From positions 8,920,995 to 8,984,994 of the forward strand of contig NC_067132.1 of NCBI RefSeq assembly GCF_021347895.1: 64,000 nucleotides of DNA, given 5' to 3'. The translations under genes were made by a program, and so were the position numbers. The stretch is from Acanthochromis polyacanthus. Lineage: Eukaryota; Chordata; Actinopteri; Pomacentridae. Positions 18,690-59,022 of this stretch are shown here, piece after piece (position 1 is the first letter of the stretch; every line of letters begins with the position of its first letter). The notes below the pieces were generated by a model. The model searched no databases and was not told the DNA's origin. It saw only the letters and a program-made list of their open reading frames with translations.

Positions 18690-21359
18690 CATTTGGAAAA
18701 TGCTGAACATCAGATCTGATGATTGACCTGACCAATAATCGATTGAATCCTGATTAAGACCATTTATTTACAGTCATCACTGGCAGTTTAATCCTTTACA
18801 TACACTACAAATTCAAGCTGAGATTACCTTTATGACCACTATGCCATTTGCAGGTTACTTTCTTAGGCTTGACTACCCTCCTACAGGCCTAGAGAAGACA
18901 TTACACAAGTCAACTGAACTGTGCCTACTAATCAGACATTATAACCACACACTAAAAACAGTCCTTGTTTTTTTTATCATTAATATTTATGTGATTATTT
19001 TTCATTTTGTCATTCTGTAACGTATCACAGACATTTCCATACTGTGGAGTGGCTTAAGAGAGAGTCGGTATCACATAAGGTTCTATTTTTCAACCTATGC
19101 AATTTAATATGGAAAAGACAGTGTTTCGTAACATATATGCATGAAAATGCTCAAACATATTGAATTTCTCCGAAGCCTCTCCGCAGTGCCTTTAGACTAA
19201 AAATACAGTGGCACTGGTGCCAGGCTTCAAAAACCATTAATGGTCAAACCAAAGAATAGACGAGAAAGAAAACAGATGCCAGTGTAATTCATGAACTTCC
19301 AGGCCGAAATGAAACAGAGCTGAGTACAGGGATCGCCTGCAGAATCCCTGCCACCAGTCCCTCCGAAGCGGGACACCATGATTAATGCTGTGCTTCTACC
19401 TGTGGAATCGTTTTGTTCGCCCACACTGGACGACAGTCAGCAGTCAGAAACAGAGAACACCTCTGAGCCAAAGCAGAGGCTTTGGAGAAGGTGGATTAGG
19501 ATTAAAGACATGCTAGTAACAAGTCCCCATAGTTTCCCAAAGGTTGTGCTGAGCTGCAGGTTTAGATAACAGTGAGAGGTCATGGGAGGTAACAGAAGTT
19601 CACTTCAGGCGAGAAGTCAAACATACATATTGTGTATAACCTGAGCAAATAAACCCTCCTCTGCTTTAATTAAAGTGATTACATGACTGGCCCATTCATA
19701 GCATGTTTGCACAAGCTGTTAGTAAAAGTTAGCTTCCCCAGTTAAATGAAAATAAGCACAAATAAACAATAATTACACAGAGCCCGAACCCTTCATATGG
19801 CTCTCGCTGCTTAGTCACGTCCTTCGAATCACTACCTTGGATAAACCCCAAAAGAACAACCAGCTGAGAACCTCAGAACCTATGAGTCATGAGCCCATAA
19901 TGTGACAGGTTTATAATGGAAGTCAATGAGAGGGTGCATCAGGAGTAATCAGCAGTGGCATGGCTATATACAGTAAGAATCTTTCTGGGGTTTTTTTTCT
20001 GCTAGCTTGGATTGTGTTTGGTCTGAATCTGATGGAATAATTATTGTTGCAGCAGAAGCACCAGGCCTGGTTCTGACACTAACCAGAAACCTTCAGGCAC
20101 GAGAAGATGAAGATGCTCTGAAGAGAAGATGGTCAGCTTTATTCACATACCTTGTACGTGATGAGTGAGGTTATTAAGTTTATGAGATTATAAAGGCATT
20201 TGCTTGGGATGATGAATGGCTGAGATGTGCGGATGGTTTTGAAGAATGATGAGTTTTAATTCTGTAACTCTATGAATGGGACTATTTGGAAATAGTCAAA
20301 TGTATTTTATGTGTATTTACACCTTGGCCCACGTCCCTCTCCCTAAGGACTACAGATGGAAATTAGTTTGAAAAGCTACAGTCTGGTACAAACATCCTTG
20401 CTCTTGAGCTTAATGTCATTGTACACTGTCCTCATAAATAAATAAATGAAATGAAAATTCAGGTATGGAACACAAAGCCACCCCAAAGCTGTTGTTACAG
20501 TAAGACCAAATGATAATTTGACACAGGATAATTTAGAACCAAACTGTGATCTTGCTCGGATAGAACACGAAACACTGTTTACAAGCATCCACAACAGGTT
20601 TACTGCACTGTAAAGTAGGTCTGCAGCAGACAGTGGGTTTAACTCCAGTCTCAGTAAGCAGTGCAGAAGCTGTAAAAGATATCCACCCAGCAGGTCTGGT
20701 GCAGCACTGAGAGCTATTCATCTGTTAGAAAAGTCATAAATTCTGTTTGGCTCTGCTATTTTTCACTTCTTTGGGGATGTTCACTATTCACTGCACATTT
20801 GTCCTTTTAGTAACTTCAAATTTGCGCTGCTGTCTCATTACATCACCTCAGACAGGTGTTGCATTTTGACAGACAGAAATGACATAATAGGGAATGAAGT
20901 GTAGAGAATCTGTTGAGATCACACAGAGGGATATAGATAGACAAGGGATCAAAGCCCAACCAGCAGGGTAATTCGACTGCCATGTAAGGTGTTTTATTTT
21001 AATACAGCCTTAAGAATTACTTTTTAATCAAAAGTTTTATGATAAATTAATTCATTAATGAATTATGTTTTTATATGTGCAGTAATTTTTTGTGCAAAAA
21101 TTCCTTTGACTTGTTGGACTGTTTAAGTTTCTACTTTCTGGAAAATGGTGCAGAAACCCTGATCTACAAACTACTTCTTAACAACCAACATTAAAATCAC
21201 AGATGTAAACATTTTATTAATTATCTAATAATATCTTAACAATATATTGAAGCATTATTGCTAAATAAAGATGCTAACATCAGCAGGAATGATTTTTACT
21301 TCGTAAGTCAGTAACATTTTAAACTCTAACACAGTTGCAGTCATTCAGACAGCCTACTT
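18690..21359. other. Intergenic DNA upstream of mkx
   Basis: No gene was recognised. This stretch is upstream of the mkx promoter and may hold control elements, but nothing in single-sequence reading singles them out. Confidence 0.45.
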
Positions 21360-21480
21360 TTTGCAGCGTGATGCCTCCCTCCCTCTCTTCCCTCCGCTGG
21401 CCTCGGCCCCAGAACCGGCGTAAACCATCAACAGTATGTTCGCAGGCTCGGGCTGTGTACTAGGAAACATGAGCAGGGTG
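21360..21480 (+). promoter_or_regulatory. Putative mkx promoter region
   Basis: Base composition changes sharply to GC-rich with CpGs from about 21370 (CTCCCTCCCTCTCTTCCCTC, then GGCCTCGGCCCCAGAACCGG). No clear TATA box was seen. The position just upstream of a non-coding exon with a strong donor at 21649 fits a CpG-island-like promoter. The start site itself cannot be fixed from sequence. Confidence 0.45.
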
Positions 21481-21648
21481 AGATATTCAGAGTCCCGGGC
21501 GGCCGCCGGATAAAGCGGAGGAGGAGACGGCGGTCCGTGTGGTTTGAGCTCAGGATCTCAGGAGGGGAACATGTGAGCGGGGAATGGGCGACTGGAAACA
21601 GGATTATTGTTCTACACAGCAGAGAGACGCAGGAGGGACCCGGGACAG
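21481..21648 (+). other. mkx: mkx exon 1, non-coding (5' end approximate)
   Basis: This GC-rich segment (it includes GGGCGGCCGCCGG near 21500) ends at the strong donor GGGACAG|GTAACTG. The exon 2 acceptor CTTGCTCCACAG at 22939 joins it. Human MKX also starts with a non-coding exon (recalled). Two upstream ATGs lie in it: a start-stop ATGTGA at 21571 and a longer uORF from 21584. The 5' border given here is a guess. Confidence 0.5.
21571..21576 (+). promoter_or_regulatory. Minimal start-stop upstream ORF (ATGTGA) in mkx 5' UTR
   Basis: An ATG directly followed by TGA stands in the proposed exon 1 with an A at -3. Start-stop elements can stall initiating ribosomes and reduce main-ORF translation. 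The effect here is inferred and depends on transcription starting upstream of 21571. Confidence 0.35.
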
Positions 21649-22961
21649 GTAACTGACCGAGATCCGCTCACATTCTCACTGTAGCTGTAAGACTGGAGGG
21701 ACGGGCTCAGCTTGGAAGTGTTCAGGAGCAGAGATGTAGAACAGGATAAATAAACTAAAAGCCCGTTTACCCAACTTTGAATGAACCGGACAGAGTTTGA
21801 ATGGCTCTTTATTCTGACATTTATCTCACATAAAAACCTAAATCTGTGTATGTTCCAGACACATATTATAAATATGCTGCAAATAGGATGTTAGTTTGCG
21901 TGTCTGCTTCACTTGGCGCTCTTCATATTTTGCACCAGGCTGCACATATTTTGCACCAGGCTGCTGGTGATGTCTCCACATCACGGTGCGTCTTTTAACG
22001 TGTCAGACTCAATATTGAACCTGTGCAGAGAAATTCTAAATTGAAACTGAAGGGAAAAACAAAATGTCACATTTCTGAAGCCTGAAGGGTTGTTTGTTAA
22101 GCATTTCAAAAAAGGAAAGCACCAACCAAATAAACCATTGAGGGATTATAGACATGAGACCGCAGTGCAGAGGAGGCAGAGCAGAAATATTCAAGATGCT
22201 CGAACTGCAGTCCTACATGACCGCATTTTAAAAACTCAGATTTGGTGTTTACAGTCCAAACCAAGACTGCACTGTTAATTCTCAATTCTCTGTTGTTTGT
22301 AGAAAATAAAGTGACGGCACATTAAATAGAATTAAGTGGAATTTTGTCATGTAAAAAAGAAACAGATTTGTGGCTGAAGAAGAGAACAAGTCGACTTTAT
22401 TGCAGTGCATAATTGTTGCGCACAAAGAAAATTCAATTATTTACCCGCATTACTCATAACTGACCTGCTGACAGCACGGAATCTTCAGAATTTTATTCAT
22501 TTCTTTTGGATTTGTGTACAGGAGATGCACGCACAGCTCAGCGCCTCTTTGGAATTTTGGGCGCGATGAGTTTGCACAATACTTTGTTGTGATTTGGTTT
22601 GTTTAGAAAGAGCGACACTGTAATGACGCATCACAACTGCGCTGTTACGCACGGTCAGATTAAACTCAGGTCGGTCTGCAGGCTGTCGGGGCTGTATATG
22701 TGTGAGCAGGAACTTAGTGTTAGTCTGATCCACATATCAAAGTGAAGGTATGAAGCTGTAATTTAGCCGAGCAAGGTGTGTTTTCACCGGCTTTAAATAT
22801 TTGCTTATCTAGGAATGATTCCTCCTGGCATTTTTCTTATTATCCTCGCCGACCAAACATTACATTTTATTTTATAGTTCCTGATAGTTCCTGGTGTATG
22901 TAAATATTGCCTTTTAAAATGTCTACACTTGCTCCACAGGAGAGACGCGGGGACACTGTGA
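21584..22961 (+). promoter_or_regulatory. 28-codon upstream ORF spanning mkx exons 1 and 2
   Basis: ATG at 21584 opens M-G-D-W-K-Q-D-Y-C-S and runs 65 nt to the exon 1 donor. After splicing to 22940 it continues and stops with TGA at 22959-22961, 77 nt before the mkx ATG. The uORF exists only in the spliced message. It may lower mkx translation. The reading depends on the inferred exon 1/2 junction. Confidence 0.35.
21649..22939 (+). other. mkx intron 1
   Basis: A GT-AG intron of 1291 bp inside the 5' UTR. No repeat element or exon was recognised. A local doubling of 'atattttgcaccaggctg' near 21926-21962 is visible. Confidence 0.5.
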
Positions 22962-23038
22962 CAAATCCGAGGAGATTTTTTTTTTAATCATTTTGAATTT
23001 TTGCGCATCAGAGAAACCGGTGGACTGTCTGGCCAACC

Positions 23039-50910
<27,872 letters not shown>

Positions 50911-50983
50911 CCCTGACGTCAACCTCCCGTCCCTCTATGCAAACCAGCAAACATTCCTGTTTCAGCAAACTCGCCAGAGTCCA

Positions 50984-50989
50984 AATAAA
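50984..50989 (+). terminator. Proximal AATAAA polyadenylation signal of mkx
   Basis: AATAAA 74 bases after the stop codon. No strong GT-rich element closely follows, so it is the weaker candidate. Confidence 0.35.
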
Positions 50990-53407
50990 CTCCCCCTGAA
51001 ATGAAAAGAACTGTTGTTTAGGGGCAGGGGTATTTGAAGTGTGGAAGTGTGAAACAAAAAGAGAACTTTCATTCTTTTTGGTTTGTTATTGGCAAATTTT
51101 TTGAGGCCTTTTCTTTTTCTTTTTTGGGCTGATGTGCGAGTGTTAGTGATAGTTTCACTGCAGTATTTCCTAAAACAAGACACTTTTGTAATGTTAACTT
51201 ATTTTTTATGAATCTGTTTTTTTTTATTTCTTCTTTTTTTATGCCACAAATTTTGTATTTTGCCAAAGTGCCTTTGTTCTTCAGACGAATAACTCACTGA
51301 CTGTGGTCAATGCAAAGTACAGATACTGAGGTGCCTCTGGAAGTTTGTGAAGGAATATGTAATGGAGTGTAGACTCGCAGTCATGATTCAGGATTTGTTT
51401 TGTGAATGAAAACTCCCCACAACAGCATGTGCCTTAAGGACTGAATGAGCTCACCATCCGAGGCACTGATGAGCTCAAATAGCACACACCCATACAGATA
51501 CTCTTAGAAAAAATGCCCAGCATGATTCTCTGAAGGCATTGTTCTTGCTTTGACTGTAGTCTTCATTTTGACTGTAAACTGAACACTGCTTTGTCTCAGT
51601 CGGACTCTCGTTGCTGGCAGGCCGACGGTAACTGCTGCATGTGTAGATAAACAGCAGATCGATAAGCAGCCAGCTTTCACATCTCGGCCTTGGATTTTAT
51701 GAACCAGCGAAGGATTCCTTTCTTATCGCGGCTCTTAGTTGCTGAAACGTGCACAAGCGCTCAGCTGGACCCAAATGAAGACATATTCGCCTACGCAGTG
51801 ACACAGATGTACGCAGTTCCACATGCGTGCTTAAAGGTTCAGCTGATGAATGCCTTGACCTAAAAGGGATGTTTTTGCTTTGCATTATCAGTGTTTTATG
51901 TGGACTGTGTTGCCTTTTCACGGTTTTGCTCAGAACAAGATAGTCCGGAGTGAATGAAAGAACATAACACACACACATACACACACACACAAAACTCCCC
52001 CCTCCCCCCCCCCCACCACCACCAGCTCCTCCAGCCTTTTGATCCTCTGCCCTCAGCTGTTTAGCATTACATTCAAATTGCTGTTTACAAGGAGCCAGAG
52101 GAGAGGCTTAAAAGTTTTACTTTCTCCCCCACTCTTTTTCCCCTCTCAACTTCAAAAATACATTTCAGTATTATCTCTTTGTCAGCCAAGCAAGTGTTCA
52201 AAGTATTTGTTATTGTCAGTCTGTATATGTCTGGTTGGTTGTGTTTTTTTTTTTTTTTTTTGCTGATCAAAACTTGGTTTCTCTTAACTGTACTGCATTA
52301 GGAGCTCCTTTTGTCATCCAATGGAAAGAAGCTCTGTGAGAGAAAGTACTTTTGTACGGTGCATATGTTATAAACGTTTGTGGTGACGGATGCCAAATTC
52401 ACAAACGTGGGAAATCAAGTCGGACTTATGGGAGAAACTGAAGTTGGCTCTCTGTGCTGACTTTTTAATTTTATGTATATCTTCAAGGTACTGTTTATGT
52501 GTGTCAAAATGTACACTCCTTCATAAATTGTGCAGTTTTTATTGTTTTTGACAACCCAGACTGTGCTTATGGTCAAGGACTTTGGGAGGGAGTGAAGCTG
52601 CACAAAGTGACTTTTTGACCTTTTTATGTGTCTTGAATGTGCAAACTGTTAAAAAGAAATCTGCACTTATGGTTTTTGGTTTTTCAATGAAGGTGTTTTC
52701 ACATAAAGGTGAGGAGAGGTAAAAAGAAATGAAGGGCAACCCTATATTATTCCTGTTAGTGTGCCTATGGATGTATAATGAAATGAATCACACTAGCCAA
52801 TCCCCAGGCACTATTTGCTTTTGCAGTGGGGGCCGTGGGCTCCCACATGTGTTTTTTATACACCTGATCCAGGCAGGGTAGCTGCGGGGTAGTGCCGGGC
52901 CGCTCCTTGTGTTTCTAATTGCACCTCTGAACCTCTGGACCGCTTGTGACCCTCACACCTCACACGATACCCGCTCGCTGGGAAGAGACAGAGCAAGGGA
53001 AGGAGGCTGAAGAGACAACAGAGCTGCCTTTGTTGTTACGACCTGCCATCACTCCCCCAACAGCGACACTACGAAGACGAACAAATGGGTCTCTACAGCC
53101 AAGACTTGGGTACTGTACATGCCTTTCTCCAGCACAAACCCTGCTTTCACAACCACGCTGACAGATGGAACGCAACGGCGTGTATTAAAGCTTATAAATT
53201 ATTATTACGGACAGTCAGAACAAAGAAAGTGGTGACCATAGTTTGTTTTTTTATTGTTAAGTTATATAAATTGAGATTTTTTTTGTTCATTTTGATAGAG
53301 ACTGGATTTTCAATCCAATGACCAAATGCATATCTCCTTGTATTGTCCAATTTGCTCTCATGTAAAATTTCTTTTATAAAAACAGTTGTTACTTGGTCAA
53401 AGCAATG

Positions 53408-53413
53408 AATAAA
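53408..53413 (+). terminator. Distal AATAAA polyadenylation signal of mkx
   Basis: AATAAA followed 25-45 bases later by a T/GT-rich element (TTGTTTCTTTTTGTT), the usual layout of a functional vertebrate site. Confidence 0.6.
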
Positions 53414-53430
53414 CCTCTGAATGAAATGAA

Positions 53431-56400
53431 TGGCATCTTGTTTCTTTTTGTTAAAGCTGCACTTGTTGATGTTTTAAGCAACTTCAACCTGACCAATTGT
53501 GTTTTGTAAACTGGTAGCGACATTGTCATAGCTGTATTTCTGTAACTGCAACTGGAAAAAAGGTTTCTGAGAGTGGTGAGACTGAGTGAAAACAGTAAAT
53601 TTATGAACTGTGAATCAACACAATTTACTAAACGCTGCTACAAAAATCTGAAGAGTTTTGTGATAATTATCTGTAAGTGCAGCCGCCTTCATATGTTATT
53701 TACTGTAGTTACTAATACATATCGAGAAGTCCAGCTGCAAGAGAAATGCAATCAATCTTATACAGGAGTGTCAGTTTTATGTTCCTGTTTTCTTTGAGGG
53801 GAAAACAAAAAACAAACACAAATTCTAGCCTCTAAATAGCTACTTCAAGAAACTCCACTTTTCTTTTGTTGATGTCACCAGACTAAAGTCTTCCTCCTAA
53901 CCATGAGCCACCACTCAACGTTGATCACAATATAGGAGATGTTTGTTTACGACACAAAAGGCGAGGCGGTTTTAAAGAGCTAAACAAACTAATCATGACA
54001 AACCAGTGGAAGAGATGAATGTATACAGTAGGGAGCTGCCTCAACCACATACCACACATTAGTGGTCTGGGCCCCAGCGTTCACGATCTCCTGTGTATTT
54101 TTGCTACCTTCACAAGGATGTTGGGTGTTTAACTTTATTTGTTTGACCCGGGATCAGATCGAAATCTGTCTCTTGGGAGCTCAAGAGGGCAGCAGCGGCA
54201 GCAAGAGACAAATGATTTTAAATAAAGATTTCATCAAGTTTGGGTTTTCTATATCCGCTGTCGTGACGTGGATACCTAGGGTAGTCTGTACATATAATTT
54301 GAACTCTTGTGGATCCTGCATGATAGCGCGAATAGACAACCAAGTCTTTGTGTAGTGTCTGGCATCAGGAAGCCAAGGAAAGACTGGATTTATGTCTCAC
54401 ACTTCCAAGGTGTGTCCTTCTCCTCGGGGCTCCCTTCTCCTTCCTGTATATTAATGGCTCTACCATGCCACTGCTAGTCCTGAACCTGAGCTCTGCCACA
54501 GAGCCGAAGCCCAAACTTCTCTCACGTCAAGAGAGGAAGATGGCAAAAGAGAAAGCACGACTGCAAGAAGTGATTTGGGAGGACTAGAGACATTGACAGC
54601 AGGTCTTCCTTTGTAGCAGCAAACACTACAAACATGTTGGAAGGTCTTGCGTGCAACGGTTCCATTATGAGTGAGAAACAATCAGGACAAGACACATTGG
54701 TTCTTTTCCTGTATATCAGCTGCCTCTGGATTTCAGCACCGTGAGACGGCTCACACTCACACTTCCCGAAACAATCCTATCGGGTTTTTTGACCTCTCAT
54801 CCCTCACTGCACTGAGCTGGCCGAACTTCAGATTCACTGAGGCACATTTTCCATTGAAATCCTAAGTGATATTCCACGCTGCCTATAGCTTCTCCATTCG
54901 CTTTTTTTTTTTTCATCCGTGCCTCTTCTGTGTGCTGCTGAAAGATTTGAAAGAAGTCGTGGAAGTGCACGGTTATCTCAGAGCAGGAGACGGACAAGTG
55001 GAGATTCTCGCCTGGCTCTGGCCACGACTTGACAGATTCCAGACTTCACCTTGGCCATTTAGTCGGCCAGAAACTCCGCTGCACCGTCAGAGGGTGAAAC
55101 CACACAGAATGAAATCCAAGAACACAGACGTTCTGAAAATCATTTCCCATTTGATGAGGAAATATGACTCCTGTCGCATGCTGAAGTAATTAGTTACCTT
55201 GCTGTGAAGGATGCTCCAAGGAGCCCCCGTTCATTAGAGCCAGAACTTTGTCTTTTGCTTGCTCCTGCCCTTGGACGCAAATATGAGAGAAACTGCTGGG
55301 CCTAATTGTTGGATTCCTGAAAGAATTGACTGATTAAAAACTCCGGCCTTGCAATCATTTCAGGATTGGAACTGTTTTGGATCAGCTGTAACTTCACGGG
55401 TGTTTGAGGAGACGAGGCATTCAGGCCACTGCTCAGATCCCGGACACTGCGCTAACCAGACCTAATCACACAGGGGACGAAGGGTCAGAGGAGCATTATT
55501 GCTTTACAAATTACACTCAGTAAATTAGCATATTTTGCTGCAGGGCATGTCTGCAGATGAAGTTTGCGTGATACTGGGAGTGTCCACTGGATGATCCTCG
55601 GAAACATTAGCTAGTGCGGAGGAGGAATTCAACTGCAGGGCGCTTACACAGATTACTGCCAAAATTAATTAGTTTAATAAAAGCAGTACGACTAGGGAAC
55701 AATGTGGTGTTTTGGAATTAATTCTGATTTTTGAATTTCCTGTAAATATAAAATTTTAAACATGAAGTCTTGCCTACATTGTGCTCAAGGCTTCTGCTGT
55801 GGATATTCTCACCCAAGAAATAATTAAATCCCTACTTCTTTCTTCTAGATTTCCCTTTTGTTGTCTTATGTTCCATTTCATTATATATAATTTCCTCAAA
55901 TCATTTACTTTAAAGTCAGCGATACATTCCGTGTTTGTCTTCTTGATTCCATTATTATATTAAGGCCACATTTCTCTGCTCTTCTTCTGGATTAGGCTTT
56001 GTTGTGAGGAAGTTTCTGAGTCTCGTCCTTGTTGAGCTAACCTTAGGCAGTTGAAAAGTATTTCCTGTCTTCATTTCTCATAATAAACTTCTTCAGAAAC
56101 CACCAGGAACAAGATGGAGAGAGCTATGCTTACACGGAACCGCAAGTAAACGCTGATTTTGGCCAAATGAGGACATGCCGGCTGTTATTCCAGGTGGACA
56201 TCATCTCCATTTTGTTTTGTGAAAGGGTCTGGGGGAAAAATGTGACACATGCCAGTTTTAAACAAAAAAGGTCAATTGCGCTTGTAAGAACAGACTGTGG
56301 AGGCATGCACATTGTTCTGACCTGAGAGCACTGGGAAATGGATAAATGTAGGTGGTGGGGTTGCCAGAGTAAACTGCTCTCACCGAAAAGGAGACACACT

Positions 56401-58967
56401 TTTCATGGAACGGAACAGGAATGGGTCTTTGGGAGCGAGGGAATGCAGGAAATCTCTGCTTTGATACCTGGTGTCAAGTTTTCGCTTTCATTTACATGAT
56501 TTCATCGACCACAGTTCCTCATATATGTGCCACACCGTGTTAGTCGGCGAGAATACGCTTACACCAAATCCAACCACGCAAATCATTTGTCCCTCTTTGC
56601 TGTAAATTGACATAATCCCAGACAAAGTCTCACCACAAAGCCCTGCAACACAACAGCTCCCATGTTCAGTGCTGTTGTTCAGTGGTTGGTGCGCTTCTTT
56701 TCCATTTGCCTTCGAGATCCAAACAGGCCCACCATGCACCGCCACATGCAGTGGATCTCCCTGTTTGTTTATTGGAGGATAATGATTGTGAATTTCCTCT
56801 CTGGATCCCATGTCTCAGTACATCCAAGAGTCTCTCACACAAACACAGTAACAGAAACAGGGCTGGACAAGCAGGCGTTTTAGCTGCCTGCACCTCAGCT
56901 GTTTCCTAACAGCCTAAATCCTCGTAATTGCTGTTCTCCTGAGCTCCTCAGACAGCCCCACTAAACAGCTGCTACAAACAATGAGACCCCTTCCAGAGGT
57001 ACCGTGGGTCCGAGCCAGAGCACAGCTGCCAACACGGGATCAAGACGAAGCTCAGAACCTGTGGAGAGCAGAATGACATGCAAGCTGTGGGGTGAGAACT
57101 GGTACTTTAACTTCTGTTGGTGCAAACAAAAGTTAAGATGACCTATCTATTTTCATATACACATGTAATCCCCTGATGATAGGCGGCATTTCAGCTCCTG
57201 AAATTACCCTGAGAATGTTTTGAACTCCTTTTATTTCAGTCAGACGTAGGCTTATTCACAGTCATTGTTTGACTTAGTGAGTTCACAGAATGCATTGCTG
57301 CTAGCTTTAAGGGATTCAGCCTCATCAAAGTACAATGGTCTAAAGCTGGACTCAAAAATAGATTTGAAATGTCTACGGTGTGTTTGGCTCTTCCCTCCCT
57401 AATTTTGTGTTGACATTGTCCAACATTCATCAGTCAGTGGTAAACACTGTTTTTTTGACTCTGTCCCTCTGTTCACTCTGATCATTGCTGTAAAGGTTAA
57501 GACAGTGGTTTCCAGTTTGGAAATCAAGGTTCCCAAAGGGCTCCAAAGATAAACCTAATATGTTGAAAGATTATCGAAGGGATAAGAATGAAAATCAATT
57601 ACATTTTTAACTTTTACTGATGGTAGAATTACAAGTACAAGTGCAAGCTGCATCTTTTAGTCTTCATAAAGACTAAATGAAGACAAACAAAAACCACAAC
57701 AAAAACAGATGAAAGCATCAGGAAATAAGAAGTGAATGCACTTTGAGTCATGATTATTTAACCAATTCATTTTTAGAAAATGTAATACTTTGTTTTTTTT
57801 TCACCCAGATCAGGTAAGAAATGATTAACAGCATTAAATTCTGCATTGGGAGCAGGATATTGTGACTCAGTGTGTTATACTGAGGACTTTCACAAAAGAG
57901 AATGAATCTTGTGTGAATCCACAAGTGAATGTTGACATTTGGTTTGACTATTCTTACACATCTGAAACATAGGCTTGCCTAGTGCAAGGTTGTTGTTGTG
58001 TCCAGATTTCTGCCCACTGCAGCTTCAATCTTTTAAAAAAAAACCTATATTTTCTTGTTTTTTTTTCTTCGGCCTATTTTTGAATTCCTGGATATTTTAA
58101 AATCTCAGATCTCCAAGAATCCTTCAAGTGAACCAACCTCACATGAAAAAAAACTGCCTGTTGGTTAAACGGCTCACAACTCATGTCCCCACCGACGCTA
58201 TAACCTGTGATGTGGAGTCATAAGCAGATGTTGCTTAATTTCAAGTGGTCACAAGCTACAAAGCTTGGGAACTGCTTTCTCTAGGCCTGAGTACAGCAGA
58301 TGGCATGTTGGGAAACTGAGGATCTACTGTTCTAAAGGACGTGGTTCACAAGCAAAGGTCATGGTTGTGATGTTCCAAATATTTCAGTACAATCAGGCAT
58401 TATTTTTGCATTGGAGCTATGATTGCAGTCTTATTTCAGCTCCTCAGGATGAACTTTGGGTGTTGCCAGTCACTGAGGCAGCATAAATCAAAAATAACAC
58501 TCATGGTAGCACCAAATGCCATGATTGCATGATTGTTGTTTTCGCATTCTGTGGTGTCACCAGCAGCCACTTTGCCCTCCAGAGCTCCTTCTCCGAAGCC
58601 GATACAACTGCCCATTCCATGTGGAGGTAGCCCTCAGCCAGGCTCTGAGTGCTGGGTTTTGCCTGATGGACTGGGTTGTTAAGGAAAGTGGAATCTTTTA
58701 GGGTTTGCAGTTTGCACAGACAGTGTCTCATTGAGGTGGGTGCATCATCTTCCACATTCACACGCTAACTTAAAAAAAGAAAATCTTGAATTTTTACAGA
58801 GAGGCTCGCCAATCTAACGTCCATTTTTCTGTGTACAGACACTCAGTCAGTGCTTTATAATAACATATACACAAGCATAAGGGCTCATTCTAATCTTTTG
58901 CCTTATAACAAACTAATAAATGTTGGCAAGCACTAAAGTACAGGGGCAGCTACCTGTTACTAGCTTA
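53431..58967. other. Intergenic DNA downstream of mkx
   Basis: No gene, transposon end or long repeat was recognised in 5.5 kb. Open frames here have no family likeness and no splice borders I trust. Confidence 0.45.
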
Positions 58968-59005
58968 CTGTCATCTGATTCAGCAGCTACTGAATCAGAT
59001 GACAG
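58968..59005. repeat. Perfect 16-bp-arm palindrome next to TTAA element
   Basis: CTGTCATCTGATTCAG and its exact reverse complement are separated by six bases (CAGCTA). It lies 17 bp before the end of the element starting at 59023. It may be an unrelated hairpin or a trace of transposition. Confidence 0.85.
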
Positions 59006-59022
59006 GGAGGTTGGGGCCTTAA

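Larger units (their letters stand above)
50911..53430 (+). other. mkx: mkx 3' UTR (end inferred)
   Basis: About 2.5 kb from the stop to just past the AATAAA at 53408. AT-rich with many T runs; a CA/poly-C patch (about 51968-52023, with a run of C) and a T run (52241-52261) lie within. An earlier AATAAA at 50984 would give a very short 3' UTR. Which site is used cannot be told from sequence. Confidence 0.6.

Noticed and set aside
54062..54587. Adjacent + strand open frames downstream of mkx as a possible small gene
   Set aside because: Different frames, no family likeness, no convincing splice borders.
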